Shown here piece after piece: positions 7,690-16,078 of a DNA stretch of 43,994 bases (position 1 is its first letter; every line of letters starts with the position of its first letter). This DNA is from Bacteroidota bacterium (GTDB taxonomy: Bacteria > Bacteroidota > Bacteroidia > B-17B0 > Aurantibacillaceae), in NCBI GenBank assembly GCA_030681615.1, contig JAUXSA010000173.1, positions 1 through 43,994 on the forward strand. Direction: 5' to 3'. The notes below the pieces were generated by a model that did not search any database, was not told the origin of the DNA, and saw nothing but the letters and a program-made list of their open reading frames with translations. The translations under genes and the position numbers were made by a program.

Positions 7690-9159
7690 TTATCCGATCA
7701 TTTGCAAAAAGCCAATTTCTTTTGCTGTTAAAAAGCGGTGCTTGCCACGCGGCAGATCCTTTTTAGTTAAGCCTGCAAATACTACCCTGTCTAACTTTAC
7801 AACATCATAGCCTAAGTGCTCAAATAAACGTCTAACAATTCGGTTACGGCCACTGTGTATCTCAATCCCTATCTCCTTTTTTCCTTCGCCTACAAAGGCA
7901 AGATCATCGGCTTTTACCACACCATCTTCTAATTCAACACCTTCTTTTATCGCTGTAAAATCTTCGGTTTTAAGTCCTTTATTTAAACTTACATGATATA
8001 CTTTTTTAACGCCGTATTTTGGATGCGTTAATTTTGTTGTTATCTCTCCGTCATTTGTGAACAATAATAAACCAGTTGTATTTCTGTCTAAACGTCCAAC
8101 AGGGTATAAGCGCTCTCTGCAAGCGCCTTTTATTAATTCCATTACGGTTTTGCGTTCTTGTGGATCATCAACCGTGGTAATGTAATCTTTAGGTTTGTTC
8201 AATAATAAATAAACCTTGCGTTCGCTTTTCACGGCCGCATCGCCATAAGTTACAGTATCTCCCGCCTTGATCTTATATCCCAACTGGTCTATTACCACAC
8301 CGTTTACTTTTACTACGCCGCTTTGAATCAAAACATCAGCATCTCTGCGCGAAGCTATTCCTGCATTTGAAAGATATTTATTTAAACGTGTCAACCCATC
8401 GGCGCTGGCGGTTTTCTTTACTAGGTCTGGTTTTTTAAATTTCTTTTTATCGCCGTCGTTTTTTGACGCATTTGAAAAAGTATTTCCCTCCTCAAACTCA
8501 TCAAATTTTACGCGCTTTGTTTTATCTGAATCTTCGTTAAAACTTCTGCTGCTTTTTCTGTGAGGCTTTTTATCGTCCTTTTCAAATTTTGGTGAATCAA
8601 ATTTTCTCTCCGGCTTTTTAAAACCGAAATCTTTTTTCTTATCTCCAAAGTCTTTCTTAAATGGTTTTCTTTCATCCCCTCCGCTAAAGCTCTTGCGGGG
8701 CTTATCGCCAAACTTCGAATCTTTTTTAAACGGTTTGCGTTCTTCCGAATTATCAAAACTTCTTTTTGGTTTATCACCAAAATCTTTTTTGTATGGTTTT
8801 TTGTCGCCTGACTTTTCGAAGTTTCTTTTTGGTTTATCGCTAAATCCAAAATCTTTATCGCCGCCATAACTTTTCTTATACGGCTTGCGTTCTTCTGAAT
8901 TTCCAAAACTTCTTTTTGGCTTATCGCTGTATTTTTTATCCGAACCTTCTGATTTTTTATAAGAAGTACGTTCTTCTGAACTGTTAAAACGTTTTTTTGG
9001 CCTCTCGTCTTTATCTGAAAATGAATCGCCTTCTCTTTTTGGCTTATCGTTATAAGAAGATTTTCCGAAGGGTTTTTTGAACGCTTTATTGGCGTCTTTT
9101 GTTTTAAACGATTTTCCTTTACTGCTTGCTCCTGACCTAGTGTTGTTTGTTTTGCGCAT
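7690..9159 (-). CDS. rluB: RsuA/RluB-family rRNA pseudouridine synthase with long basic N-terminal extension
   Basis: This 489-residue protein has three parts. Residues 1-253 are low-complexity, charged and Gly/Phe-rich. Residues 256-305 are an S4 RNA-binding domain (LTRLNKYLSNAGIASRR). The RsuA/RluB catalytic domain then runs to the end, with the motif YPVGRLDRNTTGLLL, catalytic Asp 358. Family enzymes convert a specific uridine of 16S or 23S rRNA to pseudouridine; RluB (23S) is the closest guess. The extension is built of degenerate repeats with core DKPKRSF...EERKPYKK and doubles the size of a normal RluB. It probably adds nonspecific RNA contacts. The gene follows yraN by 17 nt. Confidence 0.9.
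   Translation of the reverse strand: MRKTNNTRSGASSKGKSFKTKDANKAFKKPFGKSSYNDKPKREGDSFSDKDERPKKRFNSSEERTSYKKSEGSDKKYSDKPKRSFGNSEERKPYKKSYGGDKDFGFSDKPKRNFEKSGDKKPYKKDFGDKPKRSFDNSEERKPFKKDSKFGDKPRKSFSGGDERKPFKKDFGDKKKDFGFKKPERKFDSPKFEKDDKKPHRKSSRSFNEDSDKTKRVKFDEFEEGNTFSNASKNDGDKKKFKKPDLVKKTASADGLTRLNKYLSNAGIASRRDADVLIQSGVVKVNGVVIDQLGYKIKAGDTVTYGDAAVKSERKVYLLLNKPKDYITTVDDPQERKTVMELIKGACRERLYPVGRLDRNTTGLLLFTNDGEITTKLTHPKYGVKKVYHVSLNKGLKTEDFTAIKEGVELEDGVVKADDLAFVGEGKKEIGIEIHSGRNRIVRRLFEHLGYDVVKLDRVVFAGLTKKDLPRGKHRFLTAKEIGFLQMIG
8562..9048 (-). repeat. Degenerate coding repeats in the RluB-like extension
   Basis: Residues 38-200 of the pseudouridine synthase contain about five to six copies of a 21-29-residue unit. 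The copies begin near residues 79, 108, 129, 152 and 173, each with core DKPKR-[SN]F-x-x-[SG]-x-[ED]-R/K-KP-[YF]-KK. A more diverged copy precedes them. The period varies, so the repeat has expanded and drifted. Confidence 0.8.
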
Positions 9160-9176
9160 GGTAGGGCAAATATACG

Positions 9177-9548
9177 CTACTTTATTGATGGATAAAAGGC
9201 TCCCTCTAAATGTTTTACACTGATCTTGTTATTATTTTGTAAAACAGAAACAATATCAAACCGGCACTCCAGCTCAATATCATTTGACACCAAATACTCA
9301 TGCGCAGCTGATACCAAAAAGCCCTGCTTTTTTTTGGTCACAAACAGTTCGGGCTCTCCAAAATCGCTCGTGCTTCTTGATTTAACTTCCACAAAAACGA
9401 TCAGGTTCTTATATGAGGCGATAATGTCCACTTCTAGTTTCTTAAAGCGCCAGTTTTGCTGTAAAATCGCATAACCCTTGTCTAAAAGATGTTTTTTGGC
9501 TATTTTTTCACCTTCAATTCCTAAATTATGAGAATTTTCGTTTTTCAT
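9177..9548 (-). CDS. yraN: YraN/UPF0102 family nuclease-like protein
   Basis: This 123-residue protein is of the UPF0102 family, which has a restriction-endonuclease-like fold. Visible signatures are GIEGEKIAKKHLLDKGY at the start, LEVDIIA with the conserved Asp, and VFVEVKSR, the E-x-K catalytic-like motif. Function in Bacteroidota is not established; the family resembles Holliday-junction resolvases. It is the first gene of the probable yraN-rluB-glmS cluster and is divergent from the DUF4412 gene, with 52 bp between the two starts. Confidence 0.93.
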   Translation of the reverse strand: MKNENSHNLGIEGEKIAKKHLLDKGYAILQQNWRFKKLEVDIIASYKNLIVFVEVKSRSTSDFGEPELFVTKKKQGFLVSAAHEYLVSNDIELECRFDIVSVLQNNNKISVKHLEGAFYPSIK

Positions 9549-9600
9549 TGTAATAATTATCCCGAAAATACATAATTTAGTAATCTAATAATTCCTGAAA

Positions 9601-10239
9601 ATGAAAAAGATTTTACTTGCATTAACTGTGTGTTTTTGTTTAACGCAAATTACCGCTCAAAACTTTAACGGAAGTATTGAGTTTAAATACTATAACCAAA
9701 AAGACACTAATACTAACATTTATTTGGTAAAGGATAAATTAATAAAACTAGACCAATATGGCAAAAAATCAAACGCCATTGAGGGTAGCTTTATTTTTGA
9801 TCTTACAGAAAATAAAATAAAGTTCGTTAATCCAAAACGTAAAGTTTGGGGAGAACACAAAAGCGAAACTCCTCCGATTGTAAAAGGAGTTTGTACAGTT
9901 ACAAAAGGTACAAGCACAAAATCAATTCAAGGTATTAAGTGTACAGAGTACACAGTACAAAACTCTGAAGAGAATACTGTAATTACCTATTGGGTAGCTG
10001 AAAACAAATTTTCGTTTTTTGTACCGGTAATTAAACTCTGGAACAGGAAAGACAAACAAAGTATTTACTTTAACCAGATCAAAGATCTGCCTGAGGGAAG
10101 CATGCCTTTGTTAAGCGAAGAGAAGCAGTTAAGTGACGGTAAATTATTAACTAAATTAGAAGTAGTTAAAATTGGCCGCAAAGTGCCGGATGATGCAAGC
10201 TTAGCGGTGCCTCCAAACTATAATAAATTCGATCAATAA
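9601..10239 (+). CDS. DUF4412 secreted protein
   Basis: This 212-residue exported protein has a clear signal peptide (MKKILLALTVCFCLTQITAQ, cleavage before NFNG). A DUF4412-like beta-rich domain follows: FNGSIEFKYYNQKD, then VKDKLIKLDQYGK, FIFDLTENKIKFVNPKRKVW, and a late tract ending LAVPPNYNKFDQ. The resemblance to LolA/LolB-like lipid-binding folds is only a general impression. It has its own intrinsic terminator 22 nt after the stop, so it appears monocistronic. Confidence 0.75.
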   Translation: MKKILLALTVCFCLTQITAQNFNGSIEFKYYNQKDTNTNIYLVKDKLIKLDQYGKKSNAIEGSFIFDLTENKIKFVNPKRKVWGEHKSETPPIVKGVCTVTKGTSTKSIQGIKCTEYTVQNSEENTVITYWVAENKFSFFVPVIKLWNRKDKQSIYFNQIKDLPEGSMPLLSEEKQLSDGKLLTKLEVVKIGRKVPDDASLAVPPNYNKFDQ

Positions 10240-10261
10240 TTTTTTATTTATAAAAATGAAG

Positions 10262-10285
10262 AAGGGGCTTAAAGCCCCTTTTTTT
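10262..10285 (+). terminator. Intrinsic terminator
   Basis: A seven-base-pair G/C-rich stem (AAGGGGC, loop TTAAA, GCCCCTT) is followed by an unbroken T run. It ends the DUF4412 transcript. The convergent membrane-protein gene stops at 10306, so the hairpin may also act in reverse. Confidence 0.85.
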
Positions 10286-10305
10286 ATTGTGCAAATAAAG
10301 TTCGT

Positions 10306-10671
10306 TTAATCTCTTTCGCGTTTGGGTTTATCATTTACACCAAACAAGGCATTTAATATGCCCGTAATAAGGGATAATATTAAACTGAATAATAACGCCC
10401 ACCAAAAACCGTCTACGTGGAAACCGCTTACCAGTTTTTCGGCAAAAATAATTATGAAGGCGTTAATAGCCAATAAAAAAAGTCCTAAAGTAAAAACCGT
10501 TATTGGTATGGTTAGAATAGTTAGAATTGGTTTTACGATCGTATTTAAGAAGGCTAAAACTACCGCCACCATTAATGCAGATAAATAATCATCAACCCTT
10601 ACATGAGGTAAAATATTGGCAACTATAAAAACTGCCAGTGCCGAGATGATTATTTTTAAAATAAAATTGAT
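10306..10671 (-). CDS. YvlD/phage-holin-4 family membrane protein with non-canonical start
   Basis: This is a small four-TM membrane protein of the YvlD (phage holin family 4) type. Family features are NTIVKPILTILTIPITVFTLGLFLLAINAFIII and the late motif GFHVDGFWWALLFSLILSLI. The first ATG (10572) gives only 88 residues and deletes the first TM. The open frame continues upstream from 10573 as ...NFILKIIISALAVFIVANILPHVRVDDYLSAL, which is what this family normally has, back to a stop at 10683-10681. That stretch contains no ATG, GTG or TTG. The best-placed codon is ATC at 10671, giving (M)NFILKIII. I annotate from there, with the true start unresolved. Confidence 0.75.
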   Translation of the reverse strand: MNFILKIIISALAVFIVANILPHVRVDDYLSALMVAVVLAFLNTIVKPILTILTIPITVFTLGLFLLAINAFIIIFAEKLVSGFHVDGFWWALLFSLILSLITGILNALFGVNDKPKRERD

Positions 10672-10699
10672 GGTGTAAAATTACTTGTTTTATTTAAAT

Positions 10700-10730
10700 C
10701 CCCCTAACCCCCTTTTACAAAGGGGGAATT
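10700..10730. repeat. Dispersed C/G-run repeat with perfect hairpin
   Basis: A tract with C-rich and then G-rich runs contains a hairpin of 8-bp arms, CCCCCTTT (10708-10715) and AAAGGGGG (10719-10726), with a 3-nt loop. From general knowledge, very similar C-run/G-run tracts recur in intergenic DNA of many Bacteroidota. It lies between two minus-strand genes and could attenuate read-through. Confidence 0.6.
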
Positions 10731-10735
10731 AAAAG

Positions 10736-12001
10736 TTAGGTTTTTTGTTTCTTCTTTTTTGCTGCCGGAAACAAAATATTATTCAGGATCAATCTATAAC
10801 CGGGCGAGTTTGGATGTAACGACAGGTCTGTTGGCGGCTCCTCCACCCTGTGCTCATAATCTTCGGGATCATGGCCTGCGTAAAAGGTCCAGGTGCCTTT
10901 ACCAATATCGCCATGTATATAACGCGCTTCGCCAAATGCTTTTGCCTCGCCCATAATTAATACATTCTTTTTAATATATTTTTTATCAAAGGCAGCTGTT
11001 TGTCCCCAAAAACCTTGTATTGTGTTTGTGTGGTTTTGACAAAGCATAGTTGGCACAGGATCCCACTTAGCAGAGAACTCAAACAACGTAAAGAGATCTG
11101 TTTTTTGTGTCATGCCAAAATTCCGACGTGTTAAATAGGTGTCAATAGTTGAGTACTCGTACTCGTAAGGATTTTCTTTTAATTTATAATTCTCGAAAGC
11201 AAATCCTTTTGAAAAATCTAATTTTGATTGTGCATTTTTATCTGCAGGATCGTGATCGAACATACTCTCGCAAATATCAACTCCTTCTGCAGCCAATGCA
11301 ATATCATAACTGTCGGTAGCGCTGCACATGGCAAACAAAAAGCCACCACTAAAAACAAAATCTTTTATTTTTTTTGCTGAGTTTAATTTCATTAAAGACA
11401 CTTTTGCGAAACCTAATTTTTTTGCAAGCGCTTCATTTTCTTTTACCTCGTTTTGATACCAGGCCGCGTTTTGAAACTGCGAATAAAATTTACCGTATTG
11501 GCCCGTAAAATCTTCGTGGTGTAAGTGCAGCCAATCGTAATCCTTTAATTTTTCAAGAAAAATTTCTTCGTCATAAACAATATCGTAAGGTATTTCGGCA
11601 TACTTTAAAACCAGTGTTACGGCATCGTCCCATGGTTGTTTACCTTTTGGCGAATACACGGCAATGCGCGGTGCTTTTTCTAATTTAATAGCATCTTGAT
11701 TTGCTTCAGGGTTTGCAATTTCGGCAAGAATAGAATTTCCCTGCGCGTCGGAAATAGTTTCGTAGCTAATGCCTCTTATTACACATTCGTTAGAAACTGG
11801 TTTTGCATTAGGGATCATAAAACTGCCACCGCGATAATTTAACAACCAATGTATCTCTAACTCGCCCTTTAAAGCCCAATACGCAAGGCCATATGCTTTT
11901 AAATGATTCTTTTGCTCTTCATCCATCGGGATTAGAATATAAGCCGCAAACGAACGGCTAACAAAAAAAAATGCAAAAAATATGATGAAAATTCTTTTCA
12001 T
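10736..12001 (-). CDS. Periplasmic protein of the family named 'asparagine synthetase B-like'
   Basis: This 421-residue exported protein has a signal peptide (MKRIFIIFFAFFFVSRSFA) followed by AYILIPMDEEQKNHLKAYGLAYWAL, the hallmark of a Bacteroidota family that databases often label asparagine synthetase B. I see neither an N-terminal Cys glutaminase nor an ATP-pyrophosphatase loop. It has instead a central segment GGFLFAMCSATDSYDIALAAEGVD that resembles ThuA/class-I-glutaminase-like folds, and a late HGDIGKGTWTFYAGHDPEDY. The enzymatic label is probably wrong and the function is unknown. It is co-directional with the lipoprotein and YwqK-repeat genes upstream. Confidence 0.7.
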   Translation of the reverse strand: MKRIFIIFFAFFFVSRSFAAYILIPMDEEQKNHLKAYGLAYWALKGELEIHWLLNYRGGSFMIPNAKPVSNECVIRGISYETISDAQGNSILAEIANPEANQDAIKLEKAPRIAVYSPKGKQPWDDAVTLVLKYAEIPYDIVYDEEIFLEKLKDYDWLHLHHEDFTGQYGKFYSQFQNAAWYQNEVKENEALAKKLGFAKVSLMKLNSAKKIKDFVFSGGFLFAMCSATDSYDIALAAEGVDICESMFDHDPADKNAQSKLDFSKGFAFENYKLKENPYEYEYSTIDTYLTRRNFGMTQKTDLFTLFEFSAKWDPVPTMLCQNHTNTIQGFWGQTAAFDKKYIKKNVLIMGEAKAFGEARYIHGDIGKGTWTFYAGHDPEDYEHRVEEPPTDLSLHPNSPGYRLILNNILFPAAKKKKQKT

Positions 12002-12072
12002 TAATGAATACTAATTTAAGAATAATTGAAGGAGTAACGGAATGATTTTTGGGAAAAAAAGTTAAAAGCAAA

Positions 12073-12903
12073 TTAAGCGCCCGCGATAAGTTTATTCCTT
12101 AAAGCAGTAATCTTTTCCTTAATGGTTTTAATGGTCTCAAGGTTTTGAACAGTGTTGGCCTCGGCCACTTCAAAGGCATCCCTTATAGATTTAAGATCGG
12201 CGATAATGAATTTTGTACCATCTGTTAAGTTAGAAGCTTCTAACATAATAATGATATTCTTTAGCGACTCGTTTTGATCGATTATTGTTTTGATTATTTT
12301 TTCGCCGTTGGCAGTTTCTGCTATCTGGCACGAAACATACATTCCCTCAACCCACGAACCGGTAAGGATAACAGCAGAGGTAGCTGGACGATTATTTACT
12401 TTTAAGATCTCATCTGCTTTTTTAAATGCGGCAGTAATAATTTCCAAAGTAGAATCTTTATTCTCGCGGTTAGCTTCCATCCTGTCAAACATGGCCTGGT
12501 CAAAAGCATTATTAACACCAATGTTTGCTGCTAAAGAGTTAACGCATTTTAAGAAAACCATACTTTCCTGAGTTTGATCAAACGAGTTGGCAATACTTAG
12601 GTCAGAACCATAGATACCAAGGTTAGCAGCTTTATAGAACTCTACAGTATATTTTGAAACAGAGTTTGGATCGTTTAAAAAATCAGGATTGTAGTCAATT
12701 TTATTATCCTCAATTAATTTTAAAATTAATTTTCTATCTGGCATTGAGTTAAATACATTTTGTGCATTTAATTTTGTTTCCTGAACGGCTTGCTTTGTGT
12801 TATCATCAATCACAAGATTTTCATCCTGTTTTTCGCCATTCTTGCAAAAGGTGAAAGAAAATGCAAAAACCACTAAAATTATTTTAAAACTGATCCTGGT
12901 CAT
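12073..12903 (-). CDS. Lipoprotein of unknown function
   Basis: This 276-residue protein has a signal peptide ending in a lipobox-like FTFC with Cys20, then a mostly alpha-helical body (SMPDRKLILKLIEDNKIDYN; YGSDLSIANSFDQTQESMVFLKCVNSLAANIGV; VILTGSWVEGMYVSCQ). I recognise no domain with confidence. It follows the YwqK-repeat gene by 37 nt and precedes the asparagine-synthetase-like gene by 71 nt, all on the minus strand, so the three may be cotranscribed. Confidence 0.75.
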   Translation of the reverse strand: MTRISFKIILVVFAFSFTFCKNGEKQDENLVIDDNTKQAVQETKLNAQNVFNSMPDRKLILKLIEDNKIDYNPDFLNDPNSVSKYTVEFYKAANLGIYGSDLSIANSFDQTQESMVFLKCVNSLAANIGVNNAFDQAMFDRMEANRENKDSTLEIITAAFKKADEILKVNNRPATSAVILTGSWVEGMYVSCQIAETANGEKIIKTIIDQNESLKNIIIMLEASNLTDGTKFIIADLKSIRDAFEVAEANTVQNLETIKTIKEKITALRNKLIAGA

Positions 12904-12940
12904 AAATTGTACTTCACAAATATAACAAAAAAAATTCCAA

Positions 12941-14695
12941 TTACTTTTTTACCCCGTTTTCATAGGTTATTCTATTGATTTCTTTACCGCTTTTATCATA
13001 GAAAACCCATAAACCGTGAGGCACGCTTTGCACTTTGCCTTTTCTTCTATCATTCACAATTTTATAATTACACTCGCTTTGCAGTTTGGCATTTGTATAA
13101 TACGAAACGCTTTTGCCGCTTAGCTTTCCATTTTTAAAATGCTGAATACGATTAATGCCGCCGGTCTCGTAAAAATAAGTCCATGAGCCATGTTGATGTC
13201 CTTTTCGATACTTGCCTTTTGTATCAACAAAGCTTCCCCTCTCAAACCATTGGATATAGTTCCCATGTTTTATACCGTTTACATACGAACAGGTTTCACG
13301 CGGTTGACCATTTTCGTAAAAATAATCCCATTTTCCTGTTTTTTTACCTTTACTGTTATAACTTCCGGCATAGTTGGGCTTGCCATTAGTATACCAACCC
13401 TGCCAATCGTCTACTAACTGCGCGTCTTTAAAGCTGCCCTCGTCTTTTTTGGTGCCATTATCCCACCAACTCGTCCATAAACCATTTTCTTTACCGCCAA
13501 CAAAGGGGCCTTCCTGCAATTTTTTGCCATTTTCGAACCAGGTGGTCCAAACGCCAGTCTTTAAGCCAGTATCGTAATTTCCCTGGCGCCATTTTTCTCC
13601 TGTGCGGTAAAAATAGTTCCAGGTTGCGGTTTGTTTATCGTTCAAATAATAACCTTCACTTTCAACTTTTCCATTAGAGTAATAGTAGGTCCATTTGTCT
13701 TCTCTTAGATCATCCTTCAAAGTGCCCGCCATTTCAAGCTGCCCCTCGCTTGTATAAAATTTCCAGAGACCATTTTTCTTGTTATTTATAAAATTTCCTT
13801 CGCTTTTTATTTTATGATTTTGAAAATAAGATGAATAATACCCATTCAATGCTCCTCCTTCATAAGTGGCTTCATAATCCAACTCGCCATTGGCGTGAAA
13901 AAAACGCCAAACGTCATCTTGCAAACCGCCTTTATAAAAACCCATTGCTTTAACAACGCCGTTATCATAGTTAGCGGTAATGCTTCCATTGCCGTTGGTT
14001 ACCAACTGTTTACCTTTACTATCCCAAAGATCGGTAAGGTAAAGTATACTATCTTTATATTCTTTTACAAATTTCTTCTGGCCGTTATCGTAGTACTCTT
14101 CCCATATGTTGCAGGGCTTACCGGCACAATAATATTGAATGGCTAATAGCTTACCCGTTTTAGTATAGGTTTCAACTTTACCCTGGCGTTTATCTTTTTC
14201 AAAATTACCTTTACTTTCCAGCTGACCATTATCAAAATAGTAGGTCCACTCCCCTTCTTTCTTTCCTTTTTCAAAAGGCTCGCGGCTTTTAACCTTTCCG
14301 TTCTCATAAAAAGATGTCCACGTACTATCGGCGATGTTATCTATAAATTTTGTTAGCTGCGAGATCTTACCGGATTTAAAATAATACACGTTGGTACCAT
14401 TTTTCTTGCCATTATCGTAGTGCTCAACTGCTTTTTTGGTCCCATTCTCGTAATAGAATGTCCAGATACTATCTTCTTTTCCTAAAAAATGGCTGAGCTT
14501 GCCCGAATAATAATAACCTTTTGACAATACGTTGCCACTTGGATAATACTCGGTGTATGCGCCGTAGGGCACACCTTTGTAATAATCGGTCTCAGATTTT
14601 AACTGGGTTTCTTTAGCATCGTAATACTCTTTTTTAAGTTGAGAGGAGATGGTAAAACTGGAAACAAAAAGGAAAATAAAGGCTAAAAATCTCAT
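12941..14695 (-). CDS. Exported YwqK/MORN_2 repeat protein
   Basis: This 584-residue protein has an N-terminal signal peptide (MRFLAFIFLFVSSFTISS). Almost its whole length is about 22-24-residue repeats of the MORN_2/YwqK type, with pattern G-x-W-x-x-Y-Y-x-N-G-[KQ]-x-x-x-E-G-x-[FY]. Examples are GEWTYYFDNGQLESKGNFEK and GVWTTWFENGKKLQEGPF. I count roughly twenty units. Automatic pipelines call such proteins 'toxin-antitoxin system YwqK family antitoxin', but nothing here indicates a toxin partner. Periplasmic or surface scaffolding is more likely. Confidence 0.85.
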   Translation of the reverse strand: MRFLAFIFLFVSSFTISSQLKKEYYDAKETQLKSETDYYKGVPYGAYTEYYPSGNVLSKGYYYSGKLSHFLGKEDSIWTFYYENGTKKAVEHYDNGKKNGTNVYYFKSGKISQLTKFIDNIADSTWTSFYENGKVKSREPFEKGKKEGEWTYYFDNGQLESKGNFEKDKRQGKVETYTKTGKLLAIQYYCAGKPCNIWEEYYDNGQKKFVKEYKDSILYLTDLWDSKGKQLVTNGNGSITANYDNGVVKAMGFYKGGLQDDVWRFFHANGELDYEATYEGGALNGYYSSYFQNHKIKSEGNFINNKKNGLWKFYTSEGQLEMAGTLKDDLREDKWTYYYSNGKVESEGYYLNDKQTATWNYFYRTGEKWRQGNYDTGLKTGVWTTWFENGKKLQEGPFVGGKENGLWTSWWDNGTKKDEGSFKDAQLVDDWQGWYTNGKPNYAGSYNSKGKKTGKWDYFYENGQPRETCSYVNGIKHGNYIQWFERGSFVDTKGKYRKGHQHGSWTYFYETGGINRIQHFKNGKLSGKSVSYYTNAKLQSECNYKIVNDRRKGKVQSVPHGLWVFYDKSGKEINRITYENGVKK

Positions 14696-14830
14696 TATGT
14701 GAATTTACCGACTATAATGCCTACGAAGCTTTTTAGTTACAGCTTTTGTGAACAACTATTTGTTTGGAAAAGGCAATCTATAAAACACTAAGTTTTTATT
14801 AAATTCGTTATATTAGTATATACCTAAGTA

Positions 14831-16078
14831 TTGATTTTGAAAACAAATTATTTAATTAAAGTTCTTTTGCTGTTTTTTCTCTCATGCCAATTATATTTGC
14901 CAGCGCAGTTAACCTCCGGCAATTGCGTGCGTGGTGGTGGTATTAGTTTTTTGCTCGATGCCTATCTTGCATCGATTGGAGCTTGTAATTGCCAAAAAGA
15001 AATAGCGAGCTTATATAGTTTTCCAAAATGCAACAACAATTCGTATGAGATAGTTTTTGAAGACAGCTTTAATGATCTGGTACTTGATAGTTCCAAATGG
15101 GAAATACAGGGATATGGGCAAGGTGCTATACAGGGTGGACAAAACATAGAGTATAATTCTTTAGATAACGTTTCACTATCCGATGGCGTGTGCCATATTA
15201 TTGCTAAAAAAGAAACTGTTTTAAGGAAACTCGTCAACTGGCAGGATAGCAATGCGATTCAAGCAGATGGTTTGCCAAACCTAAGGATATATAATTATAC
15301 ATCATCAAATCTGTGGACCAAAAAAAAGTTTTTCCACGGAAAATATGAGATTAGATGCAAGATGCCTTCTGGTAAAGGTTTTTGGCCGGCATTTTGGATG
15401 TTTGGCGGTAAGCGATGGAATGAAATAGATGTTTTTGATAGTTATGCAGGTGTAAAAACCGTTGTTACAAGTATCGGCCATGATTATGAAGGAATCGGTA
15501 AGGCGTCAGGTTGCAATAAATATTATGGAGGATATGATCTTACAGAATGGCATACATTTACTTGCCTTTTTGAATTTGATAAAATCAGCATTCTTATTGA
15601 TGGTGATCCTGTAAGAATAATATATAGGGTTGAAACTTTATCCGGGCAACCTGTAAGTTGTGGCGATAATATAAGTGTTGGAAATTACTTTCATTTAAAA
15701 TCCTTTCCTATTGAACGAATGAACGTAATAATTAACCTAGCTTTAATTTCAGAAAATGGTCCTGGTGGATCTGTTCCTTTAGATGCAGATACGCCGCTAC
15801 CAAGTTCTTTTGATATAGATTATGTAAGAATATGGGAAAAATCAGGTGATGGAGAATATATATCAGTCTTACCAAATCCTACCCAAAGTAAAGTAACCAT
15901 TAAAGTATCTAATGTTCCGTCATCCCTAAAGATTTCAAATGCCTTAGGCGAAATCATTTATAATGGTATTTATTTAAGCGAATTAGACTTATCGCAATTG
16001 CAACCTGGAATTTATTTTATTACAGCAAATTTTAGTGATAGTTCAAAGACTGCTAAAGTAATTAAAGTTAACCCTTAA
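14831..16078 (+). CDS. GH16 family protein with T9SS sorting domain
   Basis: This 415-residue protein starts at TTG 14831 or at the TTG two codons later; no ATG is available. A signal peptide (about residues 8-26) precedes a GH16 jelly-roll (about 72-335) with typical strings: YEIVFEDSFND, SSKWEI, FFHGKYEIRCKMPSGKGFWPAFWMFG, and FDIDYVRIWE. GH16 enzymes cleave beta-1,3/1,4-glucans or galactans. The catalytic motif, normally ExDxxE, reads E198-I-D200-V-F-D203, so the acid/base Glu is replaced by Asp. A C-terminal T9SS type A domain (about 345-415, VLPNPTQSKVTIKV) marks it for surface display or release. It converges with the GT39 gene without a gap. Confidence 0.88.
   Translation: MILKTNYLIKVLLLFFLSCQLYLPAQLTSGNCVRGGGISFLLDAYLASIGACNCQKEIASLYSFPKCNNNSYEIVFEDSFNDLVLDSSKWEIQGYGQGAIQGGQNIEYNSLDNVSLSDGVCHIIAKKETVLRKLVNWQDSNAIQADGLPNLRIYNYTSSNLWTKKKFFHGKYEIRCKMPSGKGFWPAFWMFGGKRWNEIDVFDSYAGVKTVVTSIGHDYEGIGKASGCNKYYGGYDLTEWHTFTCLFEFDKISILIDGDPVRIIYRVETLSGQPVSCGDNISVGNYFHLKSFPIERMNVIINLALISENGPGGSVPLDADTPLPSSFDIDYVRIWEKSGDGEYISVLPNPTQSKVTIKVSNVPSSLKISNALGEIIYNGIYLSELDLSQLQPGIYFITANFSDSSKTAKVIKVNP

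Noticed and set aside
8508-8906. 132-residue minus-strand frame inside the RluB-like gene
   Set aside because: It is a shifted-frame shadow of the repetitive basic extension; the repeats keep the alternative frame open by composition.
10736-12001. Asparagine synthetase activity
   Set aside because: There is no N-terminal Cys glutaminase and no PP-loop ATPase motif; only the inherited family name suggests it.
12941-14695. 'YwqK antitoxin' as part of a toxin-antitoxin system
   Set aside because: The repeat is a MORN_2-like structural unit, the protein is exported, and no toxin-like partner is adjacent.
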